Of a stretch of 64,000 nt of DNA, positions 1 through 9,189 are shown piece after piece. Made by a program: the position numbers and the translations under genes. Under the pieces are notes generated by a model. The model searched no databases. It saw only the letters and a list, made by a program, of their open reading frames with translations, and was not told where the DNA came from. Within the stretch, counting starts at the first letter, position 1; each line of letters starts with the position of its first letter. The DNA is from JABDCI01 sp964475835. GTDB taxonomy: Bacteria; Verrucomicrobiota; Verrucomicrobiia; JABWAM01. Where the stretch lies: NCBI GenBank assembly GCA_964475835.1, contig CAYYYL010000001.1, forward strand, positions 124,001 through 188,000. The letters are read 5' to 3'.

Positions 1-3000
1 CCGGTGCTCCCAATGGTCAGCGTGCCTCCATTGGTCCATGCCCCTCCACTCGAGATGGTAGCCACATTGTTGCTGCCGGTGTTGCCAATGTAGGAAGTGC
101 CCGCAGTGTACAGCAACCCGCTGGATGAAATCGAGAGCATGTTATTGGTTCCTGTGCCTCCGTTGCCAACCGTCATTGTCGAAGCCACAACCAGGCCCCC
201 GTTGCTGATTGTCAGAAAATTACCAAAGCCGCTGCTCCCAACGGTCAAGGAGCTGGAATTTGTCCAAATCGACCCGCTGTCGCTTACCAGAACGGAGTTG
301 CTGGTGCTTGATGTGGAGCTGCCAATGGTCCCGGCTGTGTTAATCACCAGGGCCCCGTTTGAAACAACAAGGCGGTTGAAAGCACTCGAATTTCCCACAG
401 TAAGGCCACTCCCGTTTGTCCATGCAGAGCCAATTCCGGATACGATCACTGTGTTGTTCGATCCGCTTGATCCCAGAAGTGCGGTGGAACTTCCGCCGAA
501 AAGCTTTCCTCCGCTCAATATGGAAATCAAATTGTTGCTGGAAGTTCCCGTCGAACCGAGGGTAAGGGTGGAGGAGACGGTGGTGACCCCGCTGTTCGTG
601 ATGTTGACGACATTTCCCCCATCGGCATCCCCCACCATGAGGGAAATATTGCTGAAGATGGTTCCGCTACCGCTGACATTGACCATGCCGGTGCTGCCGG
701 CGACGGCGCCGAGTTTGGTGGTTGCATTGAGAATCTGGAAGGCGCCGCCTACAATGTTACCCGTCGACATCGTCCCTGCGGTGTTCCCGAAGTTGAACGT
801 GCTGCCCGTGTTGCTCACGACAGAGTTGCCCCCCACGGTCAGCGTGCCGAAATTAAAATTAAAATTCGCGCCATTGTTGGTGACGATCACCTGGTCGAGA
901 ACGGCCGCCCCGCCATTTAAATTAAATGTGCCTGTCCCTGTCTGTCCGATTATCAACGCACCACTTCTTGTTCCATTGGTAGCCAGCAAGGTTCCATTAT
1001 TGTTGATGCTGAGCGTGCCGCTGCTTCCGGATGCCACGGCGATCACGATGTTGGTTGCGAAGAGAGCGGCTCCGTTGGTGATGGTCACGCTGCTCGTGAC
1101 ACCGGTTTGAGAGATGAAAAGTCCCGCGGTGTTGCTCCACATGGATCCGGTGTCTGTGACAAGCACGGTGTTATTGGTCGCGCCCACCGTGTAGCCGACA
1201 TAGCCAAAGGCGCTCTGAAGAAGACCGCCCCCAGCGACAATGACCTGATTGCTCGAGCCGTAGTTACCGATCCGCAATTGGTTGGTGGTGATCCAGGATG
1301 AGCCCGCGCTCGTGACAAGAACGGTGTTGTTCGAGCTCGCTCCCATTTCCCCCAGCGTGGAATTGGCGCTCCAGACCCGGCCCCCATTGGTGATGGTGAC
1401 TTGATTGACCTGCCCCGTTTGTCCCACCACGAAGCGTACGGTATTGCTCCAGATGGTGCCTGAATCCGTGACGACGGCATTGTTGGTCATCGCGGCGCTT
1501 GCTGTGCCGACGTAGCCCGTCATGTCGACGACGGAGGCGGTATTCGAGATGACGAGCGATTCGTTCATGGCGCCCAGACCTGCGTGGAGGATCGTGTTCC
1601 ACCAAAGCGAATTGCTGTCGGTGACGAGGGCCCGATTGGAAGAGCCGTTTAATCCAAGGATCCCTGTGTTATTGTATACGCTGCCCCCATTGGAAATGAT
1701 GAGTGAGCTGCCGGTAACGCCGTTGCTGAGCCCGATCGTCACGGTGCCGGTGTTGGTCCAGATCGACCCCGCGTCGGACACGACGACTTTATCGTTCACG
1801 CTGCTGTAGAGACCGATGGTCGCGCCGGTATCAATCACTTTTCCCCCACCGAGAATGAACATAACATTGGCGTTGGCGTTTCCCCCGAATTGGACGTTGC
1901 CAAGAGTGATCGTTCCCGAATTCGTCCAGAGTGAGTTTGCACCAACCACCATGGCGGTGTTGTTGTTGCCTGGGCTGTCGATGCCGATATTGGCCGAGCT
2001 GCTGATGAACGTACCCCCATTGCTGACGATCAGGGTGTTGTTGGCGTCGAAGGATCCGAGTTTGAAATTTCCGGTTTTGAAAACGGATCCCGAATCGCTG
2101 ATCAGGATCTGGTTGTTGAACGACCCGTTGTTTTGCGCGACAGTGGTGGCGCCCGCATAGGCGAATCCGCCGCTGATCACGTTAAGCTGGTTCCCGTGGG
2201 AGGTGAAGGCTCCTCCTACTAACAGACTGGCCGGATTGCTCCATACGGTTCCTGAACCGATGACGTTGACAATACCCTTTCCGGTACTCGTTCCCAATCG
2301 AATATAAAAGTTTCCGAACGGAGTCACGATGGTGTTGGTCCCCCCCGTGATATTCAATGTGGCGGTTTTCCCCGCCGTGTTGCCGATGGAAAAATCGTTC
2401 GAGGTGATGATGAGAGAGCTTTGCTGGATCGTCAACGTGCCGGCATTCAGTGTGAAAAAGGAGTTGGTGGCGGAGACCACGTTATTGGTGGCGAGAAGCC
2501 GGTCGACGATGACCGTTCCATCGGTCATCACCAGAGTGCCTCTTCCCGCCTGTCCAATCAAAAGGGTTCCTGTCCCGTTCCCGTTCGTGACGATCAAAGT
2601 TCCCGCCCCCGCGCTGATCACGGTTCCTGTCTGCCCGGAATTCTGCCCGATGATGTAGCTGTTCGTGATCCAATGTGTGGATGCTGCGGAAATGGTCTGC
2701 GTGAGTCCGCCGCTCACGGTGTTCACAAAAATATTCGCATTCGTAACGGTGGCGGTGATATTGAGCGTCGGACGGATGCTGTTGGTAAAAAAGAGATTGT
2801 CGTTGATTGTTGGTATGATGGTGACGCCCAACCCGTTGGTCACCCAGTTGGCGCTGTTGGTGAAGTTTCCCACAGTCTGATTCGTCCAGAAAAAGTCATC
2901 AGCGAGTGCCATGGTCGAACAACGGAAGCCAGCCACAAGGCCCACGCAGACGATCCAAAATCGGATCCATCGACGAAGGTGGAACGCGTTGTTGGCAAAG

Positions 3001-3008
3001 GAGTTCAA
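1..3008 (-). CDS. Large secreted beta-helix repeat protein (3' end outside window)
   Basis: Reading the minus strand gives one uninterrupted frame from about 3008 to the window edge, over 1000 residues, with no stop. After a charged N-terminus (HLRRWIRF) comes a hydrophobic stretch (WIVCVGLVAGF) and a likely signal peptidase site (STMALA/DD). The rest is low-complexity repeats rich in Asn, Thr, Ser and Gly, with units such as GSIWTN, LTVG and LTISNGG recurring every 40-50 residues, as expected for a right-handed beta-helix. Such proteins are secreted surface or autotransporter-like proteins, common in Verrucomicrobiota. I chose the TTG at 3008 because an in-frame stop lies just upstream and only this start includes the signal peptide; the first ATG (2912) would remove it. 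No Shine-Dalgarno site is visible. The C-terminal anchor (beta-barrel or PEP-CTERM) is not in the window. Confidence 0.85.
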   Translation of the reverse strand, partial: MNSFANNAFHLRRWIRFWIVCVGLVAGFRCSTMALADDFFWTNQTVGNFTNSANWVTNGLGVTIIPTINDNLFFTNSIRPTLNITATVTNANIFVNTVSGGLTQTISAASTHWITNSYIIGQNSGQTGTVISAGAGTLIVTNGNGTGTLLIGQAGRGTLVMTDGTVIVDRLLATNNVVSATNSFFTLNAGTLTIQQSSLIITSNDFSIGNTAGKTATLNITGGTNTIVTPFGNFYIRLGTSTGKGIVNVIGSGTVWSNPASLLVGGAFTSHGNQLNVISGGFAYAGATTVAQNNGSFNNQILISDSGSVFKTGNFKLGSFDANNTLIVSNGGTFISSSANIGIDSPGNNNTAMVVGANSLWTNSGTITLGNVQFGGNANANVMFILGGGKVIDTGATIGLYSSVNDKVVVSDAGSIWTNTGTVTIGLSNGVTGSSLIISNGGSVYNNTGILGLNGSSNRALVTDSNSLWWNTILHAGLGAMNESLVISNTASVVDMTGYVGTASAAMTNNAVVTDSGTIWSNTVRFVVGQTGQVNQVTITNGGRVWSANSTLGEMGASSNNTVLVTSAGSSWITTNQLRIGNYGSSNQVIVAGGGLLQSAFGYVGYTVGATNNTVLVTDTGSMWSNTAGLFISQTGVTSSVTITNGAALFATNIVIAVASGSSGTLSINNNGTLLATNGTRSGALIIGQTGTGTFNLNGGAAVLDQVIVTNNGANFNFNFGTLTVGGNSVVSNTGSTFNFGNTAGTMSTGNIVGGAFQILNATTKLGAVAGSTGMVNVSGSGTIFSNISLMVGDADGGNVVNITNSGVTTVSSTLTLGSTGTSSNNLISILSGGKLFGGSSTALLGSSGSNNTVIVSGIGSAWTNGSGLTVGNSSAFNRLVVSNGALVINTAGTIGSSTSSTSNSVLVSDSGSIWTNSSSLTVGSSGFGNFLTISNGGLVVASTMTVGNGGTGTNNMLSISSSGLLYTAGTSYIGNTGSNNVATISSGGAWTNGGTLTIGST

Positions 3009-3084
3009 GCGGGCGGGAGGTTAGCGGATTTGACAAACAACTTCACCTCATAAAATGGACGTTTTCCGGGTGCCATTTCGGATT

Positions 3085-3112
3085 TTGTTATTCCTTTCGA
3101 ATCGTCTATTCT
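3085..3112 (+). promoter_or_regulatory. Possible sigma-70 promoter of the CgeB-like gene
   Basis: TTGTTA (3085-3090) and TATTCT (3107-3112) are separated by 16 bases, and the ATG lies 16 bases beyond. The spacing is right, but each box matches consensus only partly. The transcript would have a leader of roughly ten bases, in keeping with the missing ribosome binding site. It lies in the 119-bp divergent gap shared with the repeat protein. Confidence 0.3.
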
Positions 3113-3127
3113 GATCAGAGTTGCGCT

Positions 3128-4135
3128 ATGAAAATCATCGTCACCACTCCTGGACATTTACGCACCGTGCCGATGGGGAGGTATGCGGCGGAAACATTGC
3201 GCCGGCTTGGACACGAGGTGGTTTTGCTCGATGCCGGGACGCTCACCCTGTCCGAGAAGCTGGTGTTGCGTCCGCTCGCCAAACTCCGCGGGAGGCATCG
3301 TTTCGAAAAGACCCGTCTAAACCAACGGGTATGGAATGCGGTGCGGGAGTTTCAGCCCGATCTCTTTTTCTCCATCTTTGGTTTTGATCTTTTTCCGGAG
3401 ACCCTAGCGTCCATTCGAAAAGACGGGGTGCGGACTGCCTGCTGGTGGTTGAACGATCCGATTCAATTTGAGCGGGGCCTTTCCATCGCTCCGGGATATG
3501 ATCATTTTTTCTCAAACTGTGAGAGTTCGACGGGGCGGTACCGGGAAGCCGGGGTAAATGCCGACTATCTCCCCCACGCAGGCTTTATCTCGGAGCACCG
3601 CCCCTTTTCTTGGAACGGGAATGAGCGGAGCCAATGGGAGAGTGAGATTTGCTTTGTCGGGGATTGGGGCCCGATGCGTCAGGGCCTGCTTTCGATGCTT
3701 TCGAAGAAATTCGATCTTCGCATTTGGGGACCCTGGCATAAACACCTTTCCCGGAAGGATCGTCTCTGGGGAAGGGTGACGAATGGCTATTTTACCACCG
3801 AAGACATGGTCCGTGCCATGAGCGCGACCAAAATCGCCCTCAATATCCACTCATGGTTTGGGTACTATGAATTTGGACTCAATCCCCGCACGTTTGAAAC
3901 CCCCGCATGTGGAGCCTTGCAGGTGTGTGATTGGAAACGTGGACTGGCATCCCATTTTTGTGAAGGTGAGGAACTCGTGACGTATCGAACCGGGGACGAG
4001 CTTGAGGGGAGGATCCGCGAACTTCTGCAGGACGCTCCTCGCCGCGAACGGATTGCGGCAGCGGGACACAAACGCGTGCTTTCCGAACACACGTATGAGC
4101 ATCGAATGCTGAAAATGTTGCAGAAGGTTGGGTGA
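3128..4135 (+). CDS. CgeB-like glycosyltransferase
   Basis: A 335-residue cytoplasmic protein starting MKIIVTTPGHLRT. The order of motifs fits the CgeB/DUF3880-type GT-B glycosyltransferases: an N-terminal Rossmann-like half with DLFFSIFGFDLFPE and a WWLNDP motif (about residues 95-125), a linker with SNCESS, and a C-terminal half ending in NPRTFETPACGALQ and EGEELVTYRTGDEL, the usual donor-nucleotide region. These enzymes transfer a sugar from a nucleotide donor to a glycan or protein; the acceptor cannot be read from sequence. The start is the ATG after a short leader; longer upstream extensions in this frame have no support. It converges with the hydrolase (9 bp gap). Confidence 0.75.
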   Translation: MKIIVTTPGHLRTVPMGRYAAETLRRLGHEVVLLDAGTLTLSEKLVLRPLAKLRGRHRFEKTRLNQRVWNAVREFQPDLFFSIFGFDLFPETLASIRKDGVRTACWWLNDPIQFERGLSIAPGYDHFFSNCESSTGRYREAGVNADYLPHAGFISEHRPFSWNGNERSQWESEICFVGDWGPMRQGLLSMLSKKFDLRIWGPWHKHLSRKDRLWGRVTNGYFTTEDMVRAMSATKIALNIHSWFGYYEFGLNPRTFETPACGALQVCDWKRGLASHFCEGEELVTYRTGDELEGRIRELLQDAPRRERIAAAGHKRVLSEHTYEHRMLKMLQKVG

Positions 4136-4144
4136 GACCCGAAG

Positions 4145-4996
4145 TTATTTTTCAATCAGCCATTCCTCAATCTTGGTCAGGGTGAGTTCCGCTCTCTCGT
4201 GGATCAAGATATGGCCGCAATCCTCAATTTCGTGCAATTGCGCCCGGGGCATCTGTTTGACCAGACGCCGACCCATGTCGATCGGAAGAAGCCGGTCCCG
4301 GGTTCCCCAGAGGATGAGGGTGGGGGCTTGGATTTGGGGGAGATGCGCATCCATAATGTCGATTCCGCTGAGCATGGACTCGAGCATCTTGGAGACGGTC
4401 TGACGTCGCGACAATGACACCCGCAACCAGTCGCGCACCACCCATCGTGGGAGGCGTGGGGGCTCATGGAAAAGGGATTCGATGAGGTAGGCCATCTCCG
4501 CCTCGTCGGAAGGGGTGAAAACGTTGAGGGGGGGTGGATTGAAGCTGATTCCTGCCGGGGCGGTCAGCACGATGCGATTCACCCGGTCGGGAAAAAGATG
4601 GGCGAAGCGCAATGCAATCCAGCCACCCATGGAGTTCCCGAGCAGATCGGTGCGTTCGATGCGGGCGTGATCCAGCAATTTCCGCAAAACCACGGCTTGG
4701 GCGTTGATGCTTTGATCAAACGAGATGGGATGGGAGAATCCAAATCCCGGAAAGTCCGGTGCAATGATATGATGACGGGGCGCAAGGCGGGGGAGCAGGG
4801 AGCTGTAATCCTGCAAAACCCTTCCCCCCAGACCATGGAGGGCCAGAAGGGGAAATCCCTTTCCTCCACGCCAGTACCACACGTGCCCGTCGTTCATGGG
4901 AAAGGTGTGGCGACGCAGCCCGCACTTCCAAAAACGATGACGACGCAGCCAGAAAAACAGATCGAATGGGCGGATCACACCTGCTACCATGCCCAT
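4145..4996 (-). CDS. Alpha/beta-hydrolase fold enzyme
   Basis: About 283 residues. All parts of the alpha/beta-hydrolase catalytic site are visible: the oxyanion-hole motif LHGLGG (about 53-58), the nucleophile elbow GNSMGG with Ser about 122, the acid Asp in WGTRDRLLP, and the catalytic His in EDCGHILIHE near the C-terminus. The family covers esterases, lipases, C-C hydrolases and haloperoxidase-like enzymes; substrate specificity cannot be assigned. The start is uncertain: the frame is open to 5065, but that would overlap the divergent DUF2007 gene (5047), so I use the ATG at 4996 (a second ATG lies at 4990). Confidence 0.82.
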   Translation of the reverse strand: MGMVAGVIRPFDLFFWLRRHRFWKCGLRRHTFPMNDGHVWYWRGGKGFPLLALHGLGGRVLQDYSSLLPRLAPRHHIIAPDFPGFGFSHPISFDQSINAQAVVLRKLLDHARIERTDLLGNSMGGWIALRFAHLFPDRVNRIVLTAPAGISFNPPPLNVFTPSDEAEMAYLIESLFHEPPRLPRWVVRDWLRVSLSRRQTVSKMLESMLSGIDIMDAHLPQIQAPTLILWGTRDRLLPIDMGRRLVKQMPRAQLHEIEDCGHILIHERAELTLTKIEEWLIEK

Positions 4997-5046
4997 GGAG
5001 TCTGGGTGAGACAAGAGGGATCCCTGTTTGTACCCACTCGACGGGA

Positions 5047-5772
5047 ATGAAAACCATCGCCACATTCAGTCTGCCTCACGAGGCGCACATGCTTCGCATG
5101 CGCCTGGAGGGCGCTGGCATTCCGGCTTTTCTCCAGGATGAGAACACCGTTCAAATGGACTGGCTGTACTCCAATGCCATTGGCGGAGTGAAAGTCCAGG
5201 TGGCTGAGGAGGACTGGCACCGCGCTGCGGAATATCTGGCACTCGCCGACGCCGGGATTTCCGAGCAGAGCTGTCATTGGTTTCCTTCCATTTCTCCGAA
5301 GCTTCACGCAAAGCTGATGACCATTGAGCCCAGTTTTGACGGGCGAATGGAATACCGTCCCTGTGCGGTTGCATTAAAGGATGGCACCCGCTTGGAATGT
5401 GTCTATGTGGCCGGTGAGGACGACTATCATCGCTGCTGGGAGATCTGGCCCCAGCAAGTACCGGGGCGTCTCTGGGTATCGGTGGACGAGATCGTGGACC
5501 TCATGGCAAGTCCCCATCGATTGCCTGCGAAGTTTGCGAACCAGATCTATGCGGGTAAAGAGGGGCGTGAGGGGTACTACGCGTTTCGGGTGCATTTCCA
5601 GGATGGAACGAGTTGCGGATATTGTGCGGAAACGGGGCCAGATTTCATTCCCTACCCCGAAGGGAAGAATGCGGCCGATGTGGTGTCCATCGAGCCTCAG
5701 ACATTTTACGGTTCCACCGTACGGATCAGTCCCGACTATTACTGGTGTCTCTATTCCGGAATTGATGGATAA
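5047..5772 (+). CDS. DUF2007-domain protein with an unassigned C-terminal domain
   Basis: A 241-residue soluble protein. Residues 1-72 (MKTIATFSLPHEAHMLRMRL, then GVKVQVAEEDWHRAAEYL) match the pattern of DUF2007, a small ferredoxin-like fold often called a putative signal-transducing domain, which usually occurs alone or before a membrane segment. Here it is followed by about 150 residues I do not recognise, with conserved-looking Trp, Tyr and Cys and the segment GTRLECVYVAGEDDYHRCW. No membrane segment or signal peptide is present. The gene is divergent from the hydrolase with a gap of only about 50 bp, so the two probably share a control region. Function unknown. Confidence 0.7.
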   Translation: MKTIATFSLPHEAHMLRMRLEGAGIPAFLQDENTVQMDWLYSNAIGGVKVQVAEEDWHRAAEYLALADAGISEQSCHWFPSISPKLHAKLMTIEPSFDGRMEYRPCAVALKDGTRLECVYVAGEDDYHRCWEIWPQQVPGRLWVSVDEIVDLMASPHRLPAKFANQIYAGKEGREGYYAFRVHFQDGTSCGYCAETGPDFIPYPEGKNAADVVSIEPQTFYGSTVRISPDYYWCLYSGIDG

Positions 5773-5818
5773 TCGTTTGTGGAGATTTACGGATCCGCAC
5801 AAACATCAACCCAAACAC

Positions 5819-8260
5819 TCAGCTCCAGAAATCCTGGAATGCCTTTTCCCAGGTCCGCTCCGCCATGCGTTTCCTTGCAGCTTCGCTCATCCGTCGTCGA
5901 AGATCCGGATCGGTGACCATGCGCTTCATGGCCTGGAAAAGGGCTTCTTCATCCTTCCCGGCGGTGATGATGCCGGTTTCGCCATCTCGAATCAGTTCCT
6001 TTGGGCCGCCTTTGTCCGATACGACCGCCGGCAATCCGGATGCCTGCGCCTCGAGCACCACATTGCCGAATGTGTCTGTGGTGCTTGGAAAAACAAAGGC
6101 ATCGGCCGAGGCGTAGGCCTTCGCAAGAGGTTCGCCTGAAAGAAAGCCCGTGAAAATCGCTGCGCCCCGGGGAAACAATTTTTTCAGCTCCGCCGAATAT
6201 GGGCCCTCACCCACAAGAGAGAGCATGGTATCGGGATGTTCCCTGTGGAGGCGGGTAAACGCGCGTGCCAGCACCTCAAGATCCTTTTCCCTGGAAATCC
6301 GGCCCACATAAAGAAATTTCAACTGGCCGTTGGCTCCGAACATTTCCCAAAATTTGGCATCACGCCTTGCGGGTGAAAATTCCTCACAATCGATGCCGCG
6401 TGGCATGATCTTGAGTTTTTCGGCTGGAATTCCGCGATCCAGCAGCATCAGCCGATAGGATTCGCTGGGAACAAAAATCCGATCGAGCAATCCGTAGAAC
6501 CACTCCATGTACTTCCATGTGAGAGATCCCATCTTTTCGTCACCCGTCAGCACGCGCACATACTGCGGAAAGTCGGTGTGGTAAATGCCGCTGACCGGAA
6601 GACCGAGAATTTTCGCTGCGATCAGACCGACGACTCCGACAGGGCCGGGAGTGCTGATCACGATTTCGGAAAAACGCTCCCGCCAGCAGTGTTCCAGAAT
6701 ATCGAGGATGGGAGGGAAGGCGATTTTGATCCCCGCGTATTCCTTCAATTCGAATTCGCCCATGGGCTCGAAATTCCGCAATGGGAGATCCGTGGGTTCG
6801 ACCTTCATTTTGGAGGAAATGACCTGGATTGATCGGTCATGCTGCCGAGCCACTTCGCAGATTTTGTGAATGGTGTGGGAGACGCCGTTCACATCCTGAA
6901 GTGTGTCGGTGAACCATGCGCGTTTGCGATGAGCGAGTTCGGGAGGGAGTTGTCCGAGGAATTTTTGACCGGCTTCGAGCATGAGATGGCGGTCCTTTGT
7001 GTGGTGTTTGAATGCCACGAAGTAAGGGGCTGCGCCGAGCGCGATGGGACCGAGGGCGCTCAACGCCTGAATGCTGTCGAGAATGTTTCCCTCGGTGAGT
7101 TTGCGGATGAGTCGCTGGACAAAGAGGTAGGTGAGTTCATTAACGATGCGGCTGGCGATTTTGAAGGAACGAACCTCCACGTCCTCGTGTTCCGCCATGT
7201 CGCGCGCAATGTGAATTTTGAACGCGTCTTGTTGAAAGAGTTTGGAGAACTGGGAGTTGAGAGAGAGATCCTTTTCATCCGCGGTTTTGCGTTTGCGCAA
7301 CATCTTGCGCATCGTGTGCCGGAGACGATCGCCCCAGGTGAGTTCGGTCGGATTCTGACCTCCGACGAAGTTCTCAAAAATCTTCACCATCAGCTCGTGT
7401 CCGCTGCGCGATCCCCTCTTGAGTTTATCGGAGTAGTAGAGATAGGCGATGTTGTAGAGACTGTGCGACAGGGTGAGTGCCGAACCCGCACGACCTTCAA
7501 ATCCGCACATACCCTCACGAATGTTGCCCAAAAACTCCTTGTAACTATGGGCCCGGGGGGTGGTGGTCCAGGCTCGTGCGATAAAGACGCTGGAGTGATC
7601 GTCGGATCCACCTGTGAAAAATTTGATGTGCGGGTCCGGACCATGGGGTGTCATGCCATGCCGATCGGCCAGCTGTTGAATGACCCCGGGGGTGAGGCCG
7701 CGGCAGATATCCACGGCGAGCGAGCTCATCACATCATCTCTGGAGCCGTTCAGTCCCTCGAAATGTTTGAACATCAGAAGCAATTTTTCGAACTGATCGA
7801 GGGTGAGCTTTCCATTGTTTTGATAAAATGGATGAGCCACGGCGTGCAGAATGTGTTGATCCCGGAGATAAAGTGTCAGGTCGTAGATGTTTTTGCGAAT
7901 CTCCTGAATGTCTTGATGCTGGGCCTCGGTGAAATCCCAGGCAAGAATGTGCATCTTGCAGCCGTTGTCCGGAAAGTACGTGGTGATCTCCTGACTGAGG
8001 AAGACTTCATCGGGATACCGGGATTTCAATTCCACCGCCCCGCGGATTTCGTTGTGATCGCTGATGGTGACGTAGCTCATGCCCGCAGCCTTCGCGCGGT
8101 CATAGATCAACTGAGGATCCGTGAAGCATTCCGGGGCCCCGACACGGCGCAGAATCCATTGGGAAGGACGATCGGAGAATTTGGAATGCACATGCATATC
8201 CACCGAAGTACGTGGAGTACGTTTCCAGTCGGTGGGAATGGATGAAATGGGCGCATTCAT
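5819..8260 (-). CDS. PHP-domain / GT4 glycosyltransferase fusion
   Basis: A bifunctional-looking protein of 813 residues. The N-terminal part (about 20-220) is a PHP phosphoesterase domain: DMHVHSKFSD near residue 22 supplies the first metal-binding His pair, with SDHNE and later GGSDDH as further metal-ligand motifs. A mostly helical linker follows (about 230-430). The C-terminal part is a GT-B fold glycosyltransferase of family GT4: FTDTLQDVNGVSHT opens the acceptor domain, and FLYVGRISREKDLEVL, PSTTDTFGNVVLEAQASGLP and DGETGI form the donor domain. The start is the ATG at 8260; an upstream extension to 8308 is possible but less family-like. It is co-directional with the DUF2334 deacetylase upstream. 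Together they suggest synthesis and trimming of a surface glycan or glycolipid, which is inference. Confidence 0.82.
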   Translation of the reverse strand: MNAPISSIPTDWKRTPRTSVDMHVHSKFSDRPSQWILRRVGAPECFTDPQLIYDRAKAAGMSYVTISDHNEIRGAVELKSRYPDEVFLSQEITTYFPDNGCKMHILAWDFTEAQHQDIQEIRKNIYDLTLYLRDQHILHAVAHPFYQNNGKLTLDQFEKLLLMFKHFEGLNGSRDDVMSSLAVDICRGLTPGVIQQLADRHGMTPHGPDPHIKFFTGGSDDHSSVFIARAWTTTPRAHSYKEFLGNIREGMCGFEGRAGSALTLSHSLYNIAYLYYSDKLKRGSRSGHELMVKIFENFVGGQNPTELTWGDRLRHTMRKMLRKRKTADEKDLSLNSQFSKLFQQDAFKIHIARDMAEHEDVEVRSFKIASRIVNELTYLFVQRLIRKLTEGNILDSIQALSALGPIALGAAPYFVAFKHHTKDRHLMLEAGQKFLGQLPPELAHRKRAWFTDTLQDVNGVSHTIHKICEVARQHDRSIQVISSKMKVEPTDLPLRNFEPMGEFELKEYAGIKIAFPPILDILEHCWRERFSEIVISTPGPVGVVGLIAAKILGLPVSGIYHTDFPQYVRVLTGDEKMGSLTWKYMEWFYGLLDRIFVPSESYRLMLLDRGIPAEKLKIMPRGIDCEEFSPARRDAKFWEMFGANGQLKFLYVGRISREKDLEVLARAFTRLHREHPDTMLSLVGEGPYSAELKKLFPRGAAIFTGFLSGEPLAKAYASADAFVFPSTTDTFGNVVLEAQASGLPAVVSDKGGPKELIRDGETGIITAGKDEEALFQAMKRMVTDPDLRRRMSEAARKRMAERTWEKAFQDFWS

Positions 8261-8383
8261 GCCTTGGTTGCAAGTGTGCCTCAAGGGGCGGGGAATCGCA
8301 AGCCACACTCCGTCACGGTTTCATGACGATCAGGAAGTGGGAATCCTGCCGCAGAGATCGGAGGAGCACCGGGGCACAGCCTG

Positions 8384-9142
8384 TCAGCGCTTTCCTTCGA
8401 GCCAGTCCTGATAGGTTGTCGCGGTTCGTTCCTTGAGTGAGATTTGGATCATGGTTTGGATCTGCTCCCAGATCTTTGGATGATCGATGTCGCAGGGGTG
8501 CAGGCTGATGCGCAAGGGGTCTGTGAAGTTACGAATGGCGAAAAGAAGATCGTTCCATACGAGGGAAGCGGTGCGTCGCCAACCCGCGCGGGTGCTCCAG
8601 ACACAGGAGCGTGTGGCGTGGCGTTCGCATTTTTTCAAGTCAACCAGCTCGGAAATGGTATTTGTGTAGCGGAGTTCAAGCGCTCGCGCAGCCCGTTCCA
8701 CCTGGGGATTCATCAGCCATGCGGGGGGAATGAATCCGACGGGATCCCATCCGAGTCGGTGAAACATATTCAGCCCCATTTGAATTCGTTCCTTCGCTTC
8801 TTCGTAGGAAAGCTTCAGGAATTCACATTCTCCTGTGGTATAAACATTTTCAAAAAACCACGAGGCGGGATTGTTCCGGGTTTTGTATGTTGAAACTTGA
8901 GCTTCCAGTTGATGCGTGAGTCCATGCAGGACGATTTCGTGTCCGCGCGCATGGACGTCATTCAGCCACGCGATGAGCTCGGTGCTATCCTCGACGCATT
9001 CCTGCTCGTGGTAGTGCGGGACGACGAGAAGCGAGGTTTTGGATATGCCGAGGCGTTCCAGTTCCTCGAGTTGACGCCGCACGCGGCTGAACGTCGATGC
9101 GGTGACGTCGTGCAAGGAGACGATGAGGGAGCGGGAATCCAC
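8384..9142 (-). CDS. DUF2334 / polysaccharide deacetylase-like protein
   Basis: A 252-residue protein starting MDSRSLIVSLHDVTAST. The SLHDV motif near residue 10, VPHYH around 43, and HGLTH near 75 are the metal-binding and catalytic motifs of the DUF2334 branch of the NodB/CE4 polysaccharide deacetylases; SLHPCDIDHP near the C-terminus supplies a further conserved His. Enzymes of this type remove acetyl groups from N-acetylated sugars. There is no signal peptide, which suggests a cytoplasmic or lipid-linked substrate. The gene reads in the same direction as the PHP-GT4 gene, 123 bp upstream of it, so co-transcription is plausible. The substrate is unknown. Confidence 0.78.
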   Translation of the reverse strand: MDSRSLIVSLHDVTASTFSRVRRQLEELERLGISKTSLLVVPHYHEQECVEDSTELIAWLNDVHARGHEIVLHGLTHQLEAQVSTYKTRNNPASWFFENVYTTGECEFLKLSYEEAKERIQMGLNMFHRLGWDPVGFIPPAWLMNPQVERAARALELRYTNTISELVDLKKCERHATRSCVWSTRAGWRRTASLVWNDLLFAIRNFTDPLRISLHPCDIDHPKIWEQIQTMIQISLKERTATTYQDWLEGKR

Positions 9143-9189
9143 ATGGGAAATTTAGCCAAAGATGAGCAGGGTGGGAAATACGGAATTTG

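Noticed and set aside
97..1110. 337-codon plus-strand open frame
   Set aside because: Antisense to the repeat protein; its Pro/Val/Leu-rich product is the mirror of the repeat codons and shows no family pattern.
6839..8245. 468-codon plus-strand open frame
   Set aside because: Lies fully antisense to the PHP-GT4 gene, whose protein motifs are clear; a by-product of codon bias.
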